From Microbacterium sp. USTB-Y (GTDB lineage: Bacteria; Actinomycetota; Actinomycetes; Actinomycetales; Microbacteriaceae), in NCBI RefSeq assembly GCF_023703415.1, contig NZ_JAGMTU010000001.1, forward strand, positions 310,001-374,000: DNA of 64,000 nt. The letters are read 5' to 3'. The notes under the pieces were generated by a model that saw only the letters and a list, made by a program, of their open reading frames with translations, had not been told where the DNA came from and ran no database searches. Of this stretch, positions 33,312-41,141 are shown piece by piece. The number at the start of each line of letters is the position of its first letter. Within the stretch, counting starts at the first letter, position 1. Position numbers and translations under genes: made by a program.

Positions 33312-33322
33312 TTGTCGCACAA
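33312..33322. promoter_or_regulatory. FadR/GntR-type operator candidate 1
   Basis: TTGTCGCACAA, a perfect palindrome fitting the FadR-subfamily pattern TNGTNNNACNA. It is 44 bp upstream of the aminotransferase start. Confidence 0.55.
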
Positions 33323-33374
33323 CTTTTGCACATACTCGCGAGAATCTTCAAATCTCGGCCGAAAATCCCCTATG

Positions 33375-33385
33375 TCGTTAGACAA
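33375..33385. promoter_or_regulatory. FadR/GntR-type operator candidate 2
   Basis: TCGTTAGACAA, also fitting TNGTNNNACNA, inside a wider TGTC-N4-GACA palindrome. It is 61 bp upstream of the regulator start and 53 bp from site 1. Confidence 0.5.
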
Positions 33386-33445
33386 CTATCCTTGATTCTG
33401 AGGTTGGCCCACACTCAAGAGAGAAGCCGCACACCGAGGAGGACC

Positions 33446-34123
33446 ATGAGCGCACTCGAGACCGCCCTGCACGGACTGCGGGCGCTCGTCGCCGACGGGA
33501 GCCTGCGTCCCGGCGACAAGCTGCCCAGCGAGGGCGAGCTCTGCGAGCAGCTCGGCGTGTCCCGCGGATCGGTGAGGGAGGCGATCCGGATGCTCGCGGC
33601 CCTCGGCGTGCTCGAGACCCGGCACGGGTCCGGCAGCTACGTCACCGCGCTGCGTCCCGCCGACCTCATCCAGGTGCTCTCGCTCACGGTGGACGTGCTC
33701 CCGCTCGACGCGATCCTCGAACTCGTCGAGATCCGCCGCCCGCTGGAGGCCCATGCTGCCGCCGCGGCGGCCGCGCGCGCCGACGCCGCGGCGCTCGCGG
33801 AGCTCGAGGCGCTGGTCGAGCGGATCGCCGCCTGCACGGAGCACGAAGAGGAGTCCCGGCTGGATCACGAGTTCCATCTGGGGATCGCGGCCGTCGCCGG
33901 CAACGAGGCGCTCACGAGCCTGCTGGGAGCGCTTCGCTCCCGCACCCGGCAGTATCGGATCCTCGATCCCGACGACGCCGTGCAGCTGAAGGTGCTCTCG
34001 GATGCGGGTCACCGCGCCATCGTGCGCGGCCTCATCGCCCGCGATCCCGCGGAGGCCTCCGCGGCGGCCGCCGCGCACGTTGCCCAGACCGAGTACTGGC
34101 TCCGCAAGCAGATGGCGGAGTAG
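33446..34123 (+). CDS. FadR-subfamily GntR transcriptional regulator
   Basis: A 225-residue regulator: an N-terminal winged helix (GDKLPSEGELCEQLGVSRGSVREAIRML, split across two helices) and a C-terminal FCD all-helical ligand domain (ELVEIRRPLEAHAA, LDHEFHLGIAAVAGNEAL, DAGHRAIVRGLIARD). FCD domains often bind a metal with carboxylate ligands. GAGGAGG precedes the ATG at 33446. It is divergent from the aminotransferase/ABC operon and two TNGTNNNACNA sites lie between, so it probably controls that operon and itself. Confidence 0.9.
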   Translation: MSALETALHGLRALVADGSLRPGDKLPSEGELCEQLGVSRGSVREAIRMLAALGVLETRHGSGSYVTALRPADLIQVLSLTVDVLPLDAILELVEIRRPLEAHAAAAAAARADAAALAELEALVERIAACTEHEEESRLDHEFHLGIAAVAGNEALTSLLGALRSRTRQYRILDPDDAVQLKVLSDAGHRAIVRGLIARDPAEASAAAAAHVAQTEYWLRKQMAE

Positions 34124-34178
34124 CGGCTGCCCCGAGCCGATGCGGCGGCGGAGCGCCGTCGCGACGGGCCGCAGCCCG

Positions 34179-35315
34179 CTACAGCTCGACGTCGACGAGC
34201 ACGGGCTCCGGCTGCAGTACCAGCCCGAACTCGGCGTGCACCCTGCTCTGGATGAACCGCGCGAGCTCGGCGATCTCCCCCGCCGTCGCCCCGCCGCGGT
34301 TCGTGAGCGCGAGGGCGTGCTTGGTGGAGACGCCGGCGCGCGACCGGGGCAGCCGGAAGCCCTTGCCGATGCCGGCGTGCTCGATGAGCCAGGCGGCGCT
34401 CACCTTCACGTCGCTCGGGGGCGCCTCGGGCTTCGGCGCGAGACCGTAGTAGGAGTCCAGCGGGATCACGGTGACGGTGTCGAGGTCGGGCGCCACGGGC
34501 CAGCGCGGGCATTCGGGCGGCAGCGTGCGCGCCACCGCCTCGGGGACGATCGCGTTCTGGAAGAAGGATCCGGCCCCGTGCGTGTCCGGATCCGCCGGAT
34601 CGAAGAGCATGCCCTTCGCGGCACGCGTGGCGAGGATCCGCTCACGCAACCAGGTCAGCGGCACCGGCTCGTCGCCGGTGAGCTGGAGGGCGCGACGCAG
34701 CTGCTCGCCGCGCACGACCCGCCCCGCATCGCCCGTCACGGCGAGATCGAGCGTGACCGACAGGATCACCGCGCGGCGCTCGGCGACGGAGCCGTAGTGG
34801 TGCTTGAGCACGGAGGTGCGGAAGCCGAGGCCGAGATCCGCGGCCGGGGTCGTGACGACCTCGCCCGTGTGCTCGTCGATGAGCTCGACCTCGACGAGGG
34901 TCTCCTGGATCTCCTGCCCGTACGCGCCCACGTTCTGCACGGGTGCGGCACCGACCGTGCCCGGGATGCCCGACATCGCCTCGATCCCGGCGTAGCCGCG
35001 CTCGACCGCGTAGGCGACCAGGGCGTCCCAGTCGTGGCCGGCCTGCGCGCGCAGTCGGATCCGGCCGGGGTGCGGCGAGGGCAGCTCCTCGATGCCGCCG
35101 GTGCGGATCCGGATCACGGTGCCGTCGAAGGCGGTGTCGCCCGCGAGGAGGTTGGATCCCCCGCCGAGCACGAACCATTCGTCACCGGAGGCCCACACGT
35201 CGCGGAGGGACGCGACCAGCTCGTCCGTCGTGCTCGCGTCGATCATGCGGGCCGGCGCCGCGCCGGTCTGCAGCGTGGTGAGCTCGGCGAGGCGGATCGG
35301 TGCGATCTCCGCCAT
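34179..35315 (-). CDS. murB: UDP-N-acetylmuramate dehydrogenase
   Basis: A 378-residue MurB, the FAD enzyme reducing UDP-GlcNAc-enolpyruvate to UDP-MurNAc for peptidoglycan. FAD-binding WFVLGGGSNLLAGD and IEAMSGIPGTVGAAPVQNVGAYG are clear, as are GSFFQNAIVPEAV with the catalytic Ser region and a C-terminal Glu in LQPEPVLVDVEL. It is longer than E. coli-class minimum and typical for actinobacteria. It starts 1 bp after the upstream MaoC-type gene. Confidence 0.96.
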   Translation of the reverse strand: MAEIAPIRLAELTTLQTGAAPARMIDASTTDELVASLRDVWASGDEWFVLGGGSNLLAGDTAFDGTVIRIRTGGIEELPSPHPGRIRLRAQAGHDWDALVAYAVERGYAGIEAMSGIPGTVGAAPVQNVGAYGQEIQETLVEVELIDEHTGEVVTTPAADLGLGFRTSVLKHHYGSVAERRAVILSVTLDLAVTGDAGRVVRGEQLRRALQLTGDEPVPLTWLRERILATRAAKGMLFDPADPDTHGAGSFFQNAIVPEAVARTLPPECPRWPVAPDLDTVTVIPLDSYYGLAPKPEAPPSDVKVSAAWLIEHAGIGKGFRLPRSRAGVSTKHALALTNRGGATAGEIAELARFIQSRVHAEFGLVLQPEPVLVDVEL

Positions 35316-35316
35316 G

Positions 35317-35718
35317 TCAGAGGGAGTCCGCCGCGACGCGCAGCTGCGACTTGACGAGCACGGTGGTGTCGGCGTGCTTGACCACCAGGTCGATCCGCAC
35401 CGCGGTCTCGTCGACGGCGCCGACCTTGGCCGTGATCGCGACGTCGGCGCCGGCCTGCGGGTCGACCACGACCGGGCGGGCGAAGCGCACGCCGTAGTCG
35501 AGCACGCGGGCGGTGCCGGAGAGCGCGACGATCGCGACGGAGGACGCGATGCCCATCGTGAGCATGCCGTGCGCGAGCACGCCGGGCAGTCCCACCTCGG
35601 CGGCGACGTCGTCGCGGTAGTGGATCGGGTTGAAGTCGCCGGATGCTCCGGCATAGCGGACGAGCGACTCGCGCGTGAGGTGCACGGTGCGCTCGGCGAT
35701 GACGTCTCCGACGTTCAC
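35317..35718 (-). CDS. MaoC-family (R)-hydratase, HadB-like
   Basis: A 133-residue hot-dog-fold hydratase. The hydratase-2 motif is visible as YAGASGDFNPIHYRDDVAAEVGLPGVLAHGML (Asp and His catalytic pair in GDFNPIH), split over residues 22-52. It resembles HadB of mycobacterial fatty-acid elongation and pairs with the next gene. GTG at 35718 overlaps the partner stop (GTGA), and the frame ends 1 bp before murB, giving one operon hadA-hadB-murB. Confidence 0.88.
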   Translation of the reverse strand: MNVGDVIAERTVHLTRESLVRYAGASGDFNPIHYRDDVAAEVGLPGVLAHGMLTMGIASSVAIVALSGTARVLDYGVRFARPVVVDPQAGADVAITAKVGAVDETAVRIDLVVKHADTTVLVKSQLRVAADSL

Positions 35719-36185
35719 GCGGCGGCCTCCTCGGTCTCGGCCGGCGCGTCGCTGACGAGCAGCACAGACGTGGCGGTGACGACGTGCGCGCCCGCGGCGT
35801 CGCGGATCTCGGCGTCGCTCGTGATCATGGCGGCGGGGCCCATCGCACGGATCGCGGTGACCGTCAGCTGCGCGGTGAGCTCGTCGCCGGCGACGATCGG
35901 GCGGGTGTAGGTGAAGCGCTGCTCCGCGTGGATCGTGCGCGACAGCACGATCCCGGAGTCCTCCAGGCCCAGCAGCTGCTGCAGCGTGAGGTCCTGGATG
36001 ACCATCGCGAACGTGGGCGGCGCCACGACGTCGGCGAAGCCGAGCGCCTGGGCCGCGGCCACGTCGGTGTGCTGGGGAGCATCGGCGAACACGGCGCGGG
36101 CGAACTCGCGCACCTTCTCGCGGCCGACCAGATACGCGGGCGTCGGCGGGAACACACGTCCGACCAGTTCAGGATTCACGGGCAC
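35715..36185 (-). CDS. MaoC/FAS1-like dehydratase, HadA-like
   Basis: A 156-residue hot-dog protein of the N-terminal MaoC-like (FAS1_DH) type: FPPTPAYLVGREKVREFARAV, VVAPPTFAMVIQD and HAEQRFTYTRPIVAGDEL. Members supply the structural half of (3R)-hydroxyacyl dehydratase heterodimers together with a HadB-type subunit. The GTG at 36185 is supported by a TAGGAT box exactly 6 nt upstream (leaderless type); GTG at 36179 is an alternative. Confidence 0.87.
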   Translation of the reverse strand: MPVNPELVGRVFPPTPAYLVGREKVREFARAVFADAPQHTDVAAAQALGFADVVAPPTFAMVIQDLTLQQLLGLEDSGIVLSRTIHAEQRFTYTRPIVAGDELTAQLTVTAIRAMGPAAMITSDAEIRDAAGAHVVTATSVLLVSDAPAETEEAAA

Positions 36186-36191
36186 CCCCCG

Positions 36192-36197
36192 ATCCTA
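36192..36197 (-). promoter_or_regulatory. -10 box TAGGAT of the leaderless hadA-like gene
   Basis: TAGGAT on the minus strand, then 6 nt, then the GTG at 36185. Confidence 0.5.
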
Positions 36198-36225
36198 CCG
36201 ACCCGCCCGGAGCGCGGTCCTCCTG

Positions 36226-36286
36226 GTTCCCGTCGCAGAAGTTGTCGTTCCGAGGTCCTCCGAGCGACACCTTTTGCGACGGGAAC
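36226..36286. repeat. Dispersed palindrome family, copy 1
   Basis: 22-bp arms beginning GTTCCCGTCGCAGAAG (36226-36247) and its near-complement (36265-36286, 2 mismatches), with a 17-nt loop. The arm matches the copy at 62686-62750 in 18 of 22 positions and the loop length is identical. Confidence 0.75.
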
Positions 36287-36312
36287 GAGCAGTCGCCGCC
36301 CGGAACGCGGCG

Positions 36313-37200
36313 TCAGGCGGTGCGCGGCCTGCGGCCGCGGATCGCCTTGAGCGCCATCTGCACGGCGATGAAGGTCAGGTACGCGGCGAACAGGATGTTG
36401 CCGACGAGCGGATCCACGATCGTGGCGAGCCACGCTCCGAGCGCCGTGGTGGTGCACGCGGAGAGCCCCACGAACGCGGCGGCCGTCAGGTCGACGTTGC
36501 GGTGCCGGAGGTTCCCGATCGTGCCGGAGATCGCGGTCGGGATCATCATGAGCAGCGACGTCCCCTTGGCCACCAGATCGCTCGTGCCGAAGGCGAGCAT
36601 GAGCACCGGCACGACCACGATCCCGCCGCCCACGCCGATGAGCCCGGCCAGGATCCCGGTGCCGAGTCCGACGACCAGCAGCAGCGCCGCGGTCAGCCAG
36701 GTCACCTCGAACACCGCGTCCCTCGAGGGGATGACGACGAACAGCATCACGATCACGATCGCGAGGAAGCCGACGAAGCACCAGCGCAGGGCCGTCTGCG
36801 AGATCCGGGTCAGCAGCCTGGTGCCGATCTGCGCGCCGACCACGGATCCGATCGCGAGCAGGAGAGCCGGGATCCACGCGACCGCGTCGTGCACGGCGTA
36901 GGAGATCACCCCGACGGCCGCGGTGGGCACGATCGCCGCGAGCGAGGTGCCGGCGCTGAGACGCTGGTCGAAACCGAGCAGGAGCACGAGGAGCGGCACG
37001 ATCACCGTGCCTCCGCCGACGCCGAAGAGGCCGGAGAGGAGGCCCGCGGCGAGGCCGATCCCGATGAACGCCGCGATGGCCCGCGGTCCCCGCATGCGCT
37101 CGACGGTGCCGTCGCCCACGTCCACTCCCGTCCGCCCGCGCATCCCACGCAGAGCACGGATCAGCCTACTCACCCGCCGCTCCCCGAGAGCGGCGCGCAC
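36313..37200 (-). CDS. TSUP-family membrane protein (TauE/SafE sulfite exporter-like)
   Basis: A 295-residue (maximum) polytopic protein with two homologous halves, each opening with a Gly-rich helix: GLLSGLFGVGGGTVIVPLL and GILAGLIGVGGGIVVVPVL. This is the signature of the TSUP family, transporters or exporters of sulfite, sulfoacetate or other small anions. About eight membrane helices are visible. Starts at 37200 (GTG), 37173 (GTG after GGGGAG) and 37095 (ATG) are all possible; the first membrane helix begins just after the last. The substrate is unknown. Confidence 0.85.
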   Translation of the reverse strand: MRAALGERRVSRLIRALRGMRGRTGVDVGDGTVERMRGPRAIAAFIGIGLAAGLLSGLFGVGGGTVIVPLLVLLLGFDQRLSAGTSLAAIVPTAAVGVISYAVHDAVAWIPALLLAIGSVVGAQIGTRLLTRISQTALRWCFVGFLAIVIVMLFVVIPSRDAVFEVTWLTAALLLVVGLGTGILAGLIGVGGGIVVVPVLMLAFGTSDLVAKGTSLLMMIPTAISGTIGNLRHRNVDLTAAAFVGLSACTTTALGAWLATIVDPLVGNILFAAYLTFIAVQMALKAIRGRRPRTA

Positions 37201-37310
37201 TGGGATCCCTCATCGTGCAGAGCCACAGGGCCCCTGCTGCCCCCGCCTCGGATTGCGGCCTCCGACCCCCGGACGCGACGATGTGCAGGCCGGCGCTCCG
37301 AGCAGGCGCC

Positions 37311-37393
37311 GTCACGATCAGCACAGGGTGCGACGATCCGCCCACGGATCCACGTCAACACGTGTGCTGATCGTGACAGGGTGTGCTGATCGT
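37311..37393. repeat. Inverted repeat with a third arm copy upstream of the TSUP gene
   Basis: Perfect 15-bp arms GTCACGATCAGCACA (37311-37325) and complement (37363-37377), followed by a second direct copy of TGTGCTGATCGT at 37382-37393. It occupies the gap between paaG and the TSUP gene. The rest of that 222-bp gap (37201-37310) shows nothing recognisable. Confidence 0.7.
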
Positions 37394-37422
37394 CGCGGGG
37401 TGCGGGGCCCGGGCGTCGCGCG

Positions 37423-38208
37423 TCAGCGGCCCTGGAACCGCGGCGGGCGCTTCTCCTGGAACGCCGCGAACCCCTCGCGGTAGTCGTCGGTGTCGCAGAG
37501 CGCCGCCTGGGCGGCGTTCTCCTGCGCCACCGACTCCCACAGCCCCAGGCGCTGGTCGCGGAGAGCAGCGACGAGTCGCTTGCTGGCGACGAACGCCGCG
37601 GTGGCCCCCTCGGCGGCGCGTGCGGCCGCGGCGAGCGTCGTCTCGAGCAGTGCCTCGCCCGGCAGCGCCTGCGAGAACAGTCCCGCGGCGACGGCCTCGG
37701 ATCCGCTCATCAGGCGCCCTGTGTAGATGAGGTCGAGCGTGCGGTGCGCACCGAGGCGCTCCACGAACAGGGCGTGGCCGCCGGAGTCGAGGGTGGCGCC
37801 GAGGGCCGCGAACGGGGATCCGACCTTCGCGCTGTCGGCGACATAGACGACGTCCGTCGCGATGAGCAGCCCCAGCCCCACCCCGAGGCAGGCCCCCTGC
37901 GCCGCGGCGAACGTCGGGGCGGGGAACGCCGCCATGCGCTGCAGCACCGGGGTGACCAGCCCGTCGAGATACCCCATCACGTCGTCGTCGCGCGGATCCA
38001 CGCCGGAGATGTCTCGCCCCGCGCAGAACGCCCGCCCCTCGCCGCGCAGCACGAGGGCGCGCACCCCGGCGCGCTCCGCCTCGGCATACGCGTCGCCGAG
38101 GTCGCGCACCGCCTGCTCGTCGAGCGCGTTGAGCTTGGCGGGGTTGTTGAGCACGATGTGCGCGACGGCGGCGCCGCCGGACGTCGTGTCGATGTCGAGG
38201 TCGATCAC
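37423..38208 (-). CDS. paaG: 2-(1,2-epoxy-1,2-dihydrophenyl)acetyl-CoA isomerase / enoyl-CoA hydratase
   Basis: A 261-residue crotonase-fold protein. FCAGRDISG and the oxyanion-hole helix ACLGVGLGLLIATD are visible. In place of the hydratase Glu there is Asp in GATLDSGGHALF, as in PaaG isomerases. It would ring-open epoxidised phenylacetyl-CoA to oxepin-CoA. GTG at 38208 follows CGGAG. It lies 29 bp downstream of paaE as the last gene of the paaABCDE operon. Confidence 0.85.
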   Translation of the reverse strand: MIDLDIDTTSGGAAVAHIVLNNPAKLNALDEQAVRDLGDAYAEAERAGVRALVLRGEGRAFCAGRDISGVDPRDDDVMGYLDGLVTPVLQRMAAFPAPTFAAAQGACLGVGLGLLIATDVVYVADSAKVGSPFAALGATLDSGGHALFVERLGAHRTLDLIYTGRLMSGSEAVAAGLFSQALPGEALLETTLAAAARAAEGATAAFVASKRLVAALRDQRLGLWESVAQENAAQAALCDTDDYREGFAAFQEKRPPRFQGR

Positions 38209-38237
38209 AGGCTGCTCCGTTCGTTCGGCGGTGCGGG

Positions 38238-39479
38238 TCAGACGTCGTAGTCGACGACGACGCGCTCCGACGTGGGATGGGACTGGCAGGTGAGCACATA
38301 CCCGCGGTCGAGCTCCTCCTGCTCGAGCGCGTAGTTCTCCGTCATCGTCACGGATCCGTCGACGAGGCGCGCACGACAGGTGCCGCACACGCCGCCGGCG
38401 CAGGCGAACGGCACATCCGGCCGCACGCGCAGGGCCGCGTTCAGGATCGACTCGTTCGCCGAGATCGGGGTCTCCACCGAGCCGGACTGGCCGTCCAGCG
38501 TGAACTCGATCGTGCGAACCGGCTCGTCCTCGCGCACCTCGACCGGACGTCCCGCCTCCGGCCGCTCCTGCCCCGGCTCCCCGGTGGTGAACAGCTCGTA
38601 GCGCACATGCCCGGCCTCGACGCCGATGTCGGCGAGGGTGTCGCGGCACAGCTGCACGAGGTCGAACGGCCCGCACAGGAACCATTCGTCCACGGTGGCC
38701 GGCAGGACCAGGGCGTCGAGGATGCCGCGCAGGCGCTGCTCGTCGATCCGCCCCGACAGCAGCGGCGCGGACCGCTGCTCGCGGGTGAGCACGTGGTGCA
38801 CGGCGAAACGCGTGGGATAGCGGTCCTTGAGATCGGCCAGGTCGTCGAGGAACATCACGTCCGTGGCCCGGCGATTCGTGTAGACCAGGGTGAACCGGCT
38901 GCTCTCCGAGCGCGACAGCACGGTCGCGGCGAGCGCCATCAGCGGCGTGATGCCCGACCCCGCGGCGATGCCCGCCACATGCGCCTCGTCGAGCGCGGCG
39001 AGCGCGGAGGTGAACGTGCCCTGGGGGCTCATCACGTCGAGGCGGTCCCCCGCGTGCAGTCCGCTCTGCGCCCAGGTCGAGAAGCGCCCACCCTGATCGC
39101 GCTTGATCGCCACGCTGACGGTGGCCCCGGAGGGGCCCGATGCGGCTCCCGAGGAGCGCCGGGGCGGACGGCACAGCGAGTACGACCGCCGCACCTCGTG
39201 ACCGTCGAGCTCGGTGCGCAGCGCCACGTGCTGCCCGGCGAGGTAGTCGAACTCCCCGGCGAGGTCGTCGGGCACCGCGAAGGTGACCTCGATCGCATCG
39301 GCCGTGAGCGGACGCACGTCCTGCACGGTGAGCGTGTGGAAGCGCGCGCGCCGGCGCGACGTCGCGGAGCCTTCCGAGGATCCTCCCACGACGCTGTTCA
39401 GCAGTGCGCCGGCGATCCGCTCCGCCTCCGAGCCCGTCGCGGGGGCGTCGGTGCGGGCGGCGAGGTGCCAGAGCGTCAT
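38238..39479 (-). CDS. paaE: Phenylacetyl-CoA epoxidase reductase subunit
   Basis: A 413-residue FAD/[2Fe-2S] reductase. The order is FAD domain (RRSYSLCRPP), NAD domain (GIAAGSGITPLMALAA; EWFLCGPFDLV) and C-terminal plant-type ferredoxin with the Cys cluster FACAGGVCGTCRARL and a fourth Cys in VLTCQSHP. It passes electrons from NADPH to the di-iron PaaA/PaaC oxygenase. The N-terminal 45 residues are an extra low-complexity segment. The start overlaps the paaD stop by 1 bp (39479). Confidence 0.95.
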   Translation of the reverse strand: MTLWHLAARTDAPATGSEAERIAGALLNSVVGGSSEGSATSRRRARFHTLTVQDVRPLTADAIEVTFAVPDDLAGEFDYLAGQHVALRTELDGHEVRRSYSLCRPPRRSSGAASGPSGATVSVAIKRDQGGRFSTWAQSGLHAGDRLDVMSPQGTFTSALAALDEAHVAGIAAGSGITPLMALAATVLSRSESSRFTLVYTNRRATDVMFLDDLADLKDRYPTRFAVHHVLTREQRSAPLLSGRIDEQRLRGILDALVLPATVDEWFLCGPFDLVQLCRDTLADIGVEAGHVRYELFTTGEPGQERPEAGRPVEVREDEPVRTIEFTLDGQSGSVETPISANESILNAALRVRPDVPFACAGGVCGTCRARLVDGSVTMTENYALEQEELDRGYVLTCQSHPTSERVVVDYDV

Positions 39480-39991
39480 CAGATCACCTTGAAGTGGTCG
39501 AAGGGCTCGAGGCAGGCGCGGCACTCGTAGAGCGCCTTGCACGACGTGGAGCCGAAACGGGAGAGTTCGCGGGTGTCGAGCGACCCGCAGCGCGGGCACC
39601 GCACGCCGAGAGCGATGCGCACCGGTCCCTGCGCCCGCCCGAGGGCGGCGTGCCCCGTCGGCGGGGCGATGCCGTACTCGGTGAGCTTGCGCTTGCCCTC
39701 GTCGCTCATCCAGTCCGTGGTCCATGCGGGCGCGAGCACGAGGCGCACCTCGACGCTGCCGAAGCCGGCGCGGGTGAGCGCGAGCTCGACGTCGTCGCGA
39801 ATCGTGTCCATCGCGGGGCAGCCGCTGTACGTCGGGGTGATGTCGACCCGGACGCGGTCGCCCGAGACGGCGACGTCGCGCAGCACCCCGAGGTCCTCGA
39901 TGGTCAGCACCGGAACCTCCGGATCCTTCACCGCCGCGGCCACGGCCCAGGCGCGCTCCCTGATCCCGCCCTCCGGCACGGGCCCGGTCAC
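39479..39991 (-). CDS. paaD: Phenylacetate degradation protein PaaD
   Basis: A 170-residue PaaD. The N-terminal part is a MIP18/DUF59 domain (DPEVPVLTIEDLGVLRDV, YSGCPAMDTI) linked to Fe-S cluster assembly. The C-terminal part is a four-Cys zinc/Fe-S knuckle (CPRCGS...TSCKALYECRAC). It is needed for a functional PaaABCE epoxidase. GTG at 39991 is selected because it overlaps the paaC stop by 4 bp; the open frame upstream is a shadow of paaC. Confidence 0.93.
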   Translation of the reverse strand: MTGPVPEGGIRERAWAVAAAVKDPEVPVLTIEDLGVLRDVAVSGDRVRVDITPTYSGCPAMDTIRDDVELALTRAGFGSVEVRLVLAPAWTTDWMSDEGKRKLTEYGIAPPTGHAALGRAQGPVRIALGVRCPRCGSLDTRELSRFGSTSCKALYECRACLEPFDHFKVI

Positions 39992-40839
39992 CAGGTCGCT
40001 CCCGGGTGCCGGCGGGCGAGCACCTGCATCTCGGACAGCACGTGCCCGAGCGGGGTCGCGTGGGATCCGTGCCGTCCGCCGCCGGACGACGTGCTCGTCG
40101 CGCGCCGCAGCGCGCGCAGCTCCTCGTCCAGGTCGGCCTCGGCGAAGACCGCGTCGATCACGGTGTCGAAGCCGGCGCGCAGCGATGACGGGCGCACGGC
40201 CGCGTCGCCGAGGCGGTCGATGAGCGCGTCGTCCCGGAACAGCTCGGCGGCGTACGGCCACACGTCGCCGAACGCGCGGACGATGCGCCGGCGCGACTCC
40301 TCGGTGCCTCCGGCGAGGCGCAGGGTCCACTGCACGGCGTGGTCGCGGTGGTAGTCGACCTCCTTGACGGCCTTCTCGGCGATCGCGGCGAAGGTCGCAT
40401 CCGTGCTCGACCGCAGGGCGGAGTAGAGCTCGAGCATGTAGGTGCTCACGAGCAGCTGGCGTGCGATGGTCTGCGCGAAGTCGCCGTTGGGCTGCTCCAC
40501 GAGCCAGCAGCTGCGGAACCCGGCTTCGTCACGGAAGTAGGCGAGGTCGTCCTCGCTGCGTCCGTCCCAGGATCCGGCGTAGCGGAGGAAGGAACGGGCG
40601 TGCCCGAGCAGGTCGAGCGCGATGTTGCCCAGGGCCACGTCCTCCTCGAGCTCGGGGGCGTAGGTGATCCATGCGCCGAGCTGCTGGGACAGGATCAGCG
40701 CGTCGTCGCCGAGCCACAGCGCATACTCGGCGATGTCTGCCGAGGCGGCGCGCTCGCCGCCGCCCGAGAGCTCTGCGGCGAGCGCGAGCTCGTCCACCGA
40801 GACGTCGCCGTGCGGGTCGAACTCATCGTGCGCGCTCAC
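39988..40839 (-). CDS. paaC: Phenylacetyl-CoA epoxidase structural subunit PaaC
   Basis: A 283-residue ferritin-like helical subunit that pairs with PaaA in the epoxidase but lacks a working di-iron centre in characterised homologues. Visible are LGDDALILSQQLGAWITYAP, the GDFAQTIARQLL helix and KEVDYHRDHAVQWTLRL. Start GTG overlaps the paaB stop (40836-40839) and the stop overlaps the paaD start. Confidence 0.93.
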   Translation of the reverse strand: MSAHDEFDPHGDVSVDELALAAELSGGGERAASADIAEYALWLGDDALILSQQLGAWITYAPELEEDVALGNIALDLLGHARSFLRYAGSWDGRSEDDLAYFRDEAGFRSCWLVEQPNGDFAQTIARQLLVSTYMLELYSALRSSTDATFAAIAEKAVKEVDYHRDHAVQWTLRLAGGTEESRRRIVRAFGDVWPYAAELFRDDALIDRLGDAAVRPSSLRAGFDTVIDAVFAEADLDEELRALRRATSTSSGGGRHGSHATPLGHVLSEMQVLARRHPGATW

Positions 40840-41141
40840 AGGTGCGGCACCCCCTCGGATGCCGTGTAGTACACGGCGTGCCGGTAGTTCTTGCCGGCGG
40901 GGCTCTCGAAGAAGGCGCCCTTGTCACCCGGATCGCTCGTGCTGATCGCGTCGGCGGGCACCACCCAGACGGAGGTGCCCTCGTTGCGGCGGGTGTAGAG
41001 GTCCCGGGCATTGCGCAGCGCCATCTCGGCGTCGGGGGCGTGCAGGGATCCGACGTGCACATGGCTGAGCCCGCGGTTCGCCCGCACGAACACCTCGAAC
41101 AGGGGCCAGCTCTCCTCGGGGGATGCTCCGGGGGTGGTCAT
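40836..41141 (-). CDS. paaB: Phenylacetyl-CoA epoxidase subunit PaaB
   Basis: A 101-residue PaaB, the small bridging subunit of the PaaABC complex. It shows [40 protein letters not shown] (split at residues 13-52) and [10 protein letters not shown], both diagnostic. ATG at 41141 overlaps the paaA stop by 4 bp. Length is typical. Confidence 0.95.
   Translation of the reverse strand: MTTPGASPEESWPLFEVFVRANRGLSHVHVGSLHAPDAEMALRNARDLYTRRNEGTSVWVVPADAISTSDPGDKGAFFESPAGKNYRHAVYYTASEGVPHL

Noticed and set aside
34124..34178. A terminator between the GntR regulator and murB
   Set aside because: Only short, interrupted GC complementarity is visible; nothing strong enough to call.
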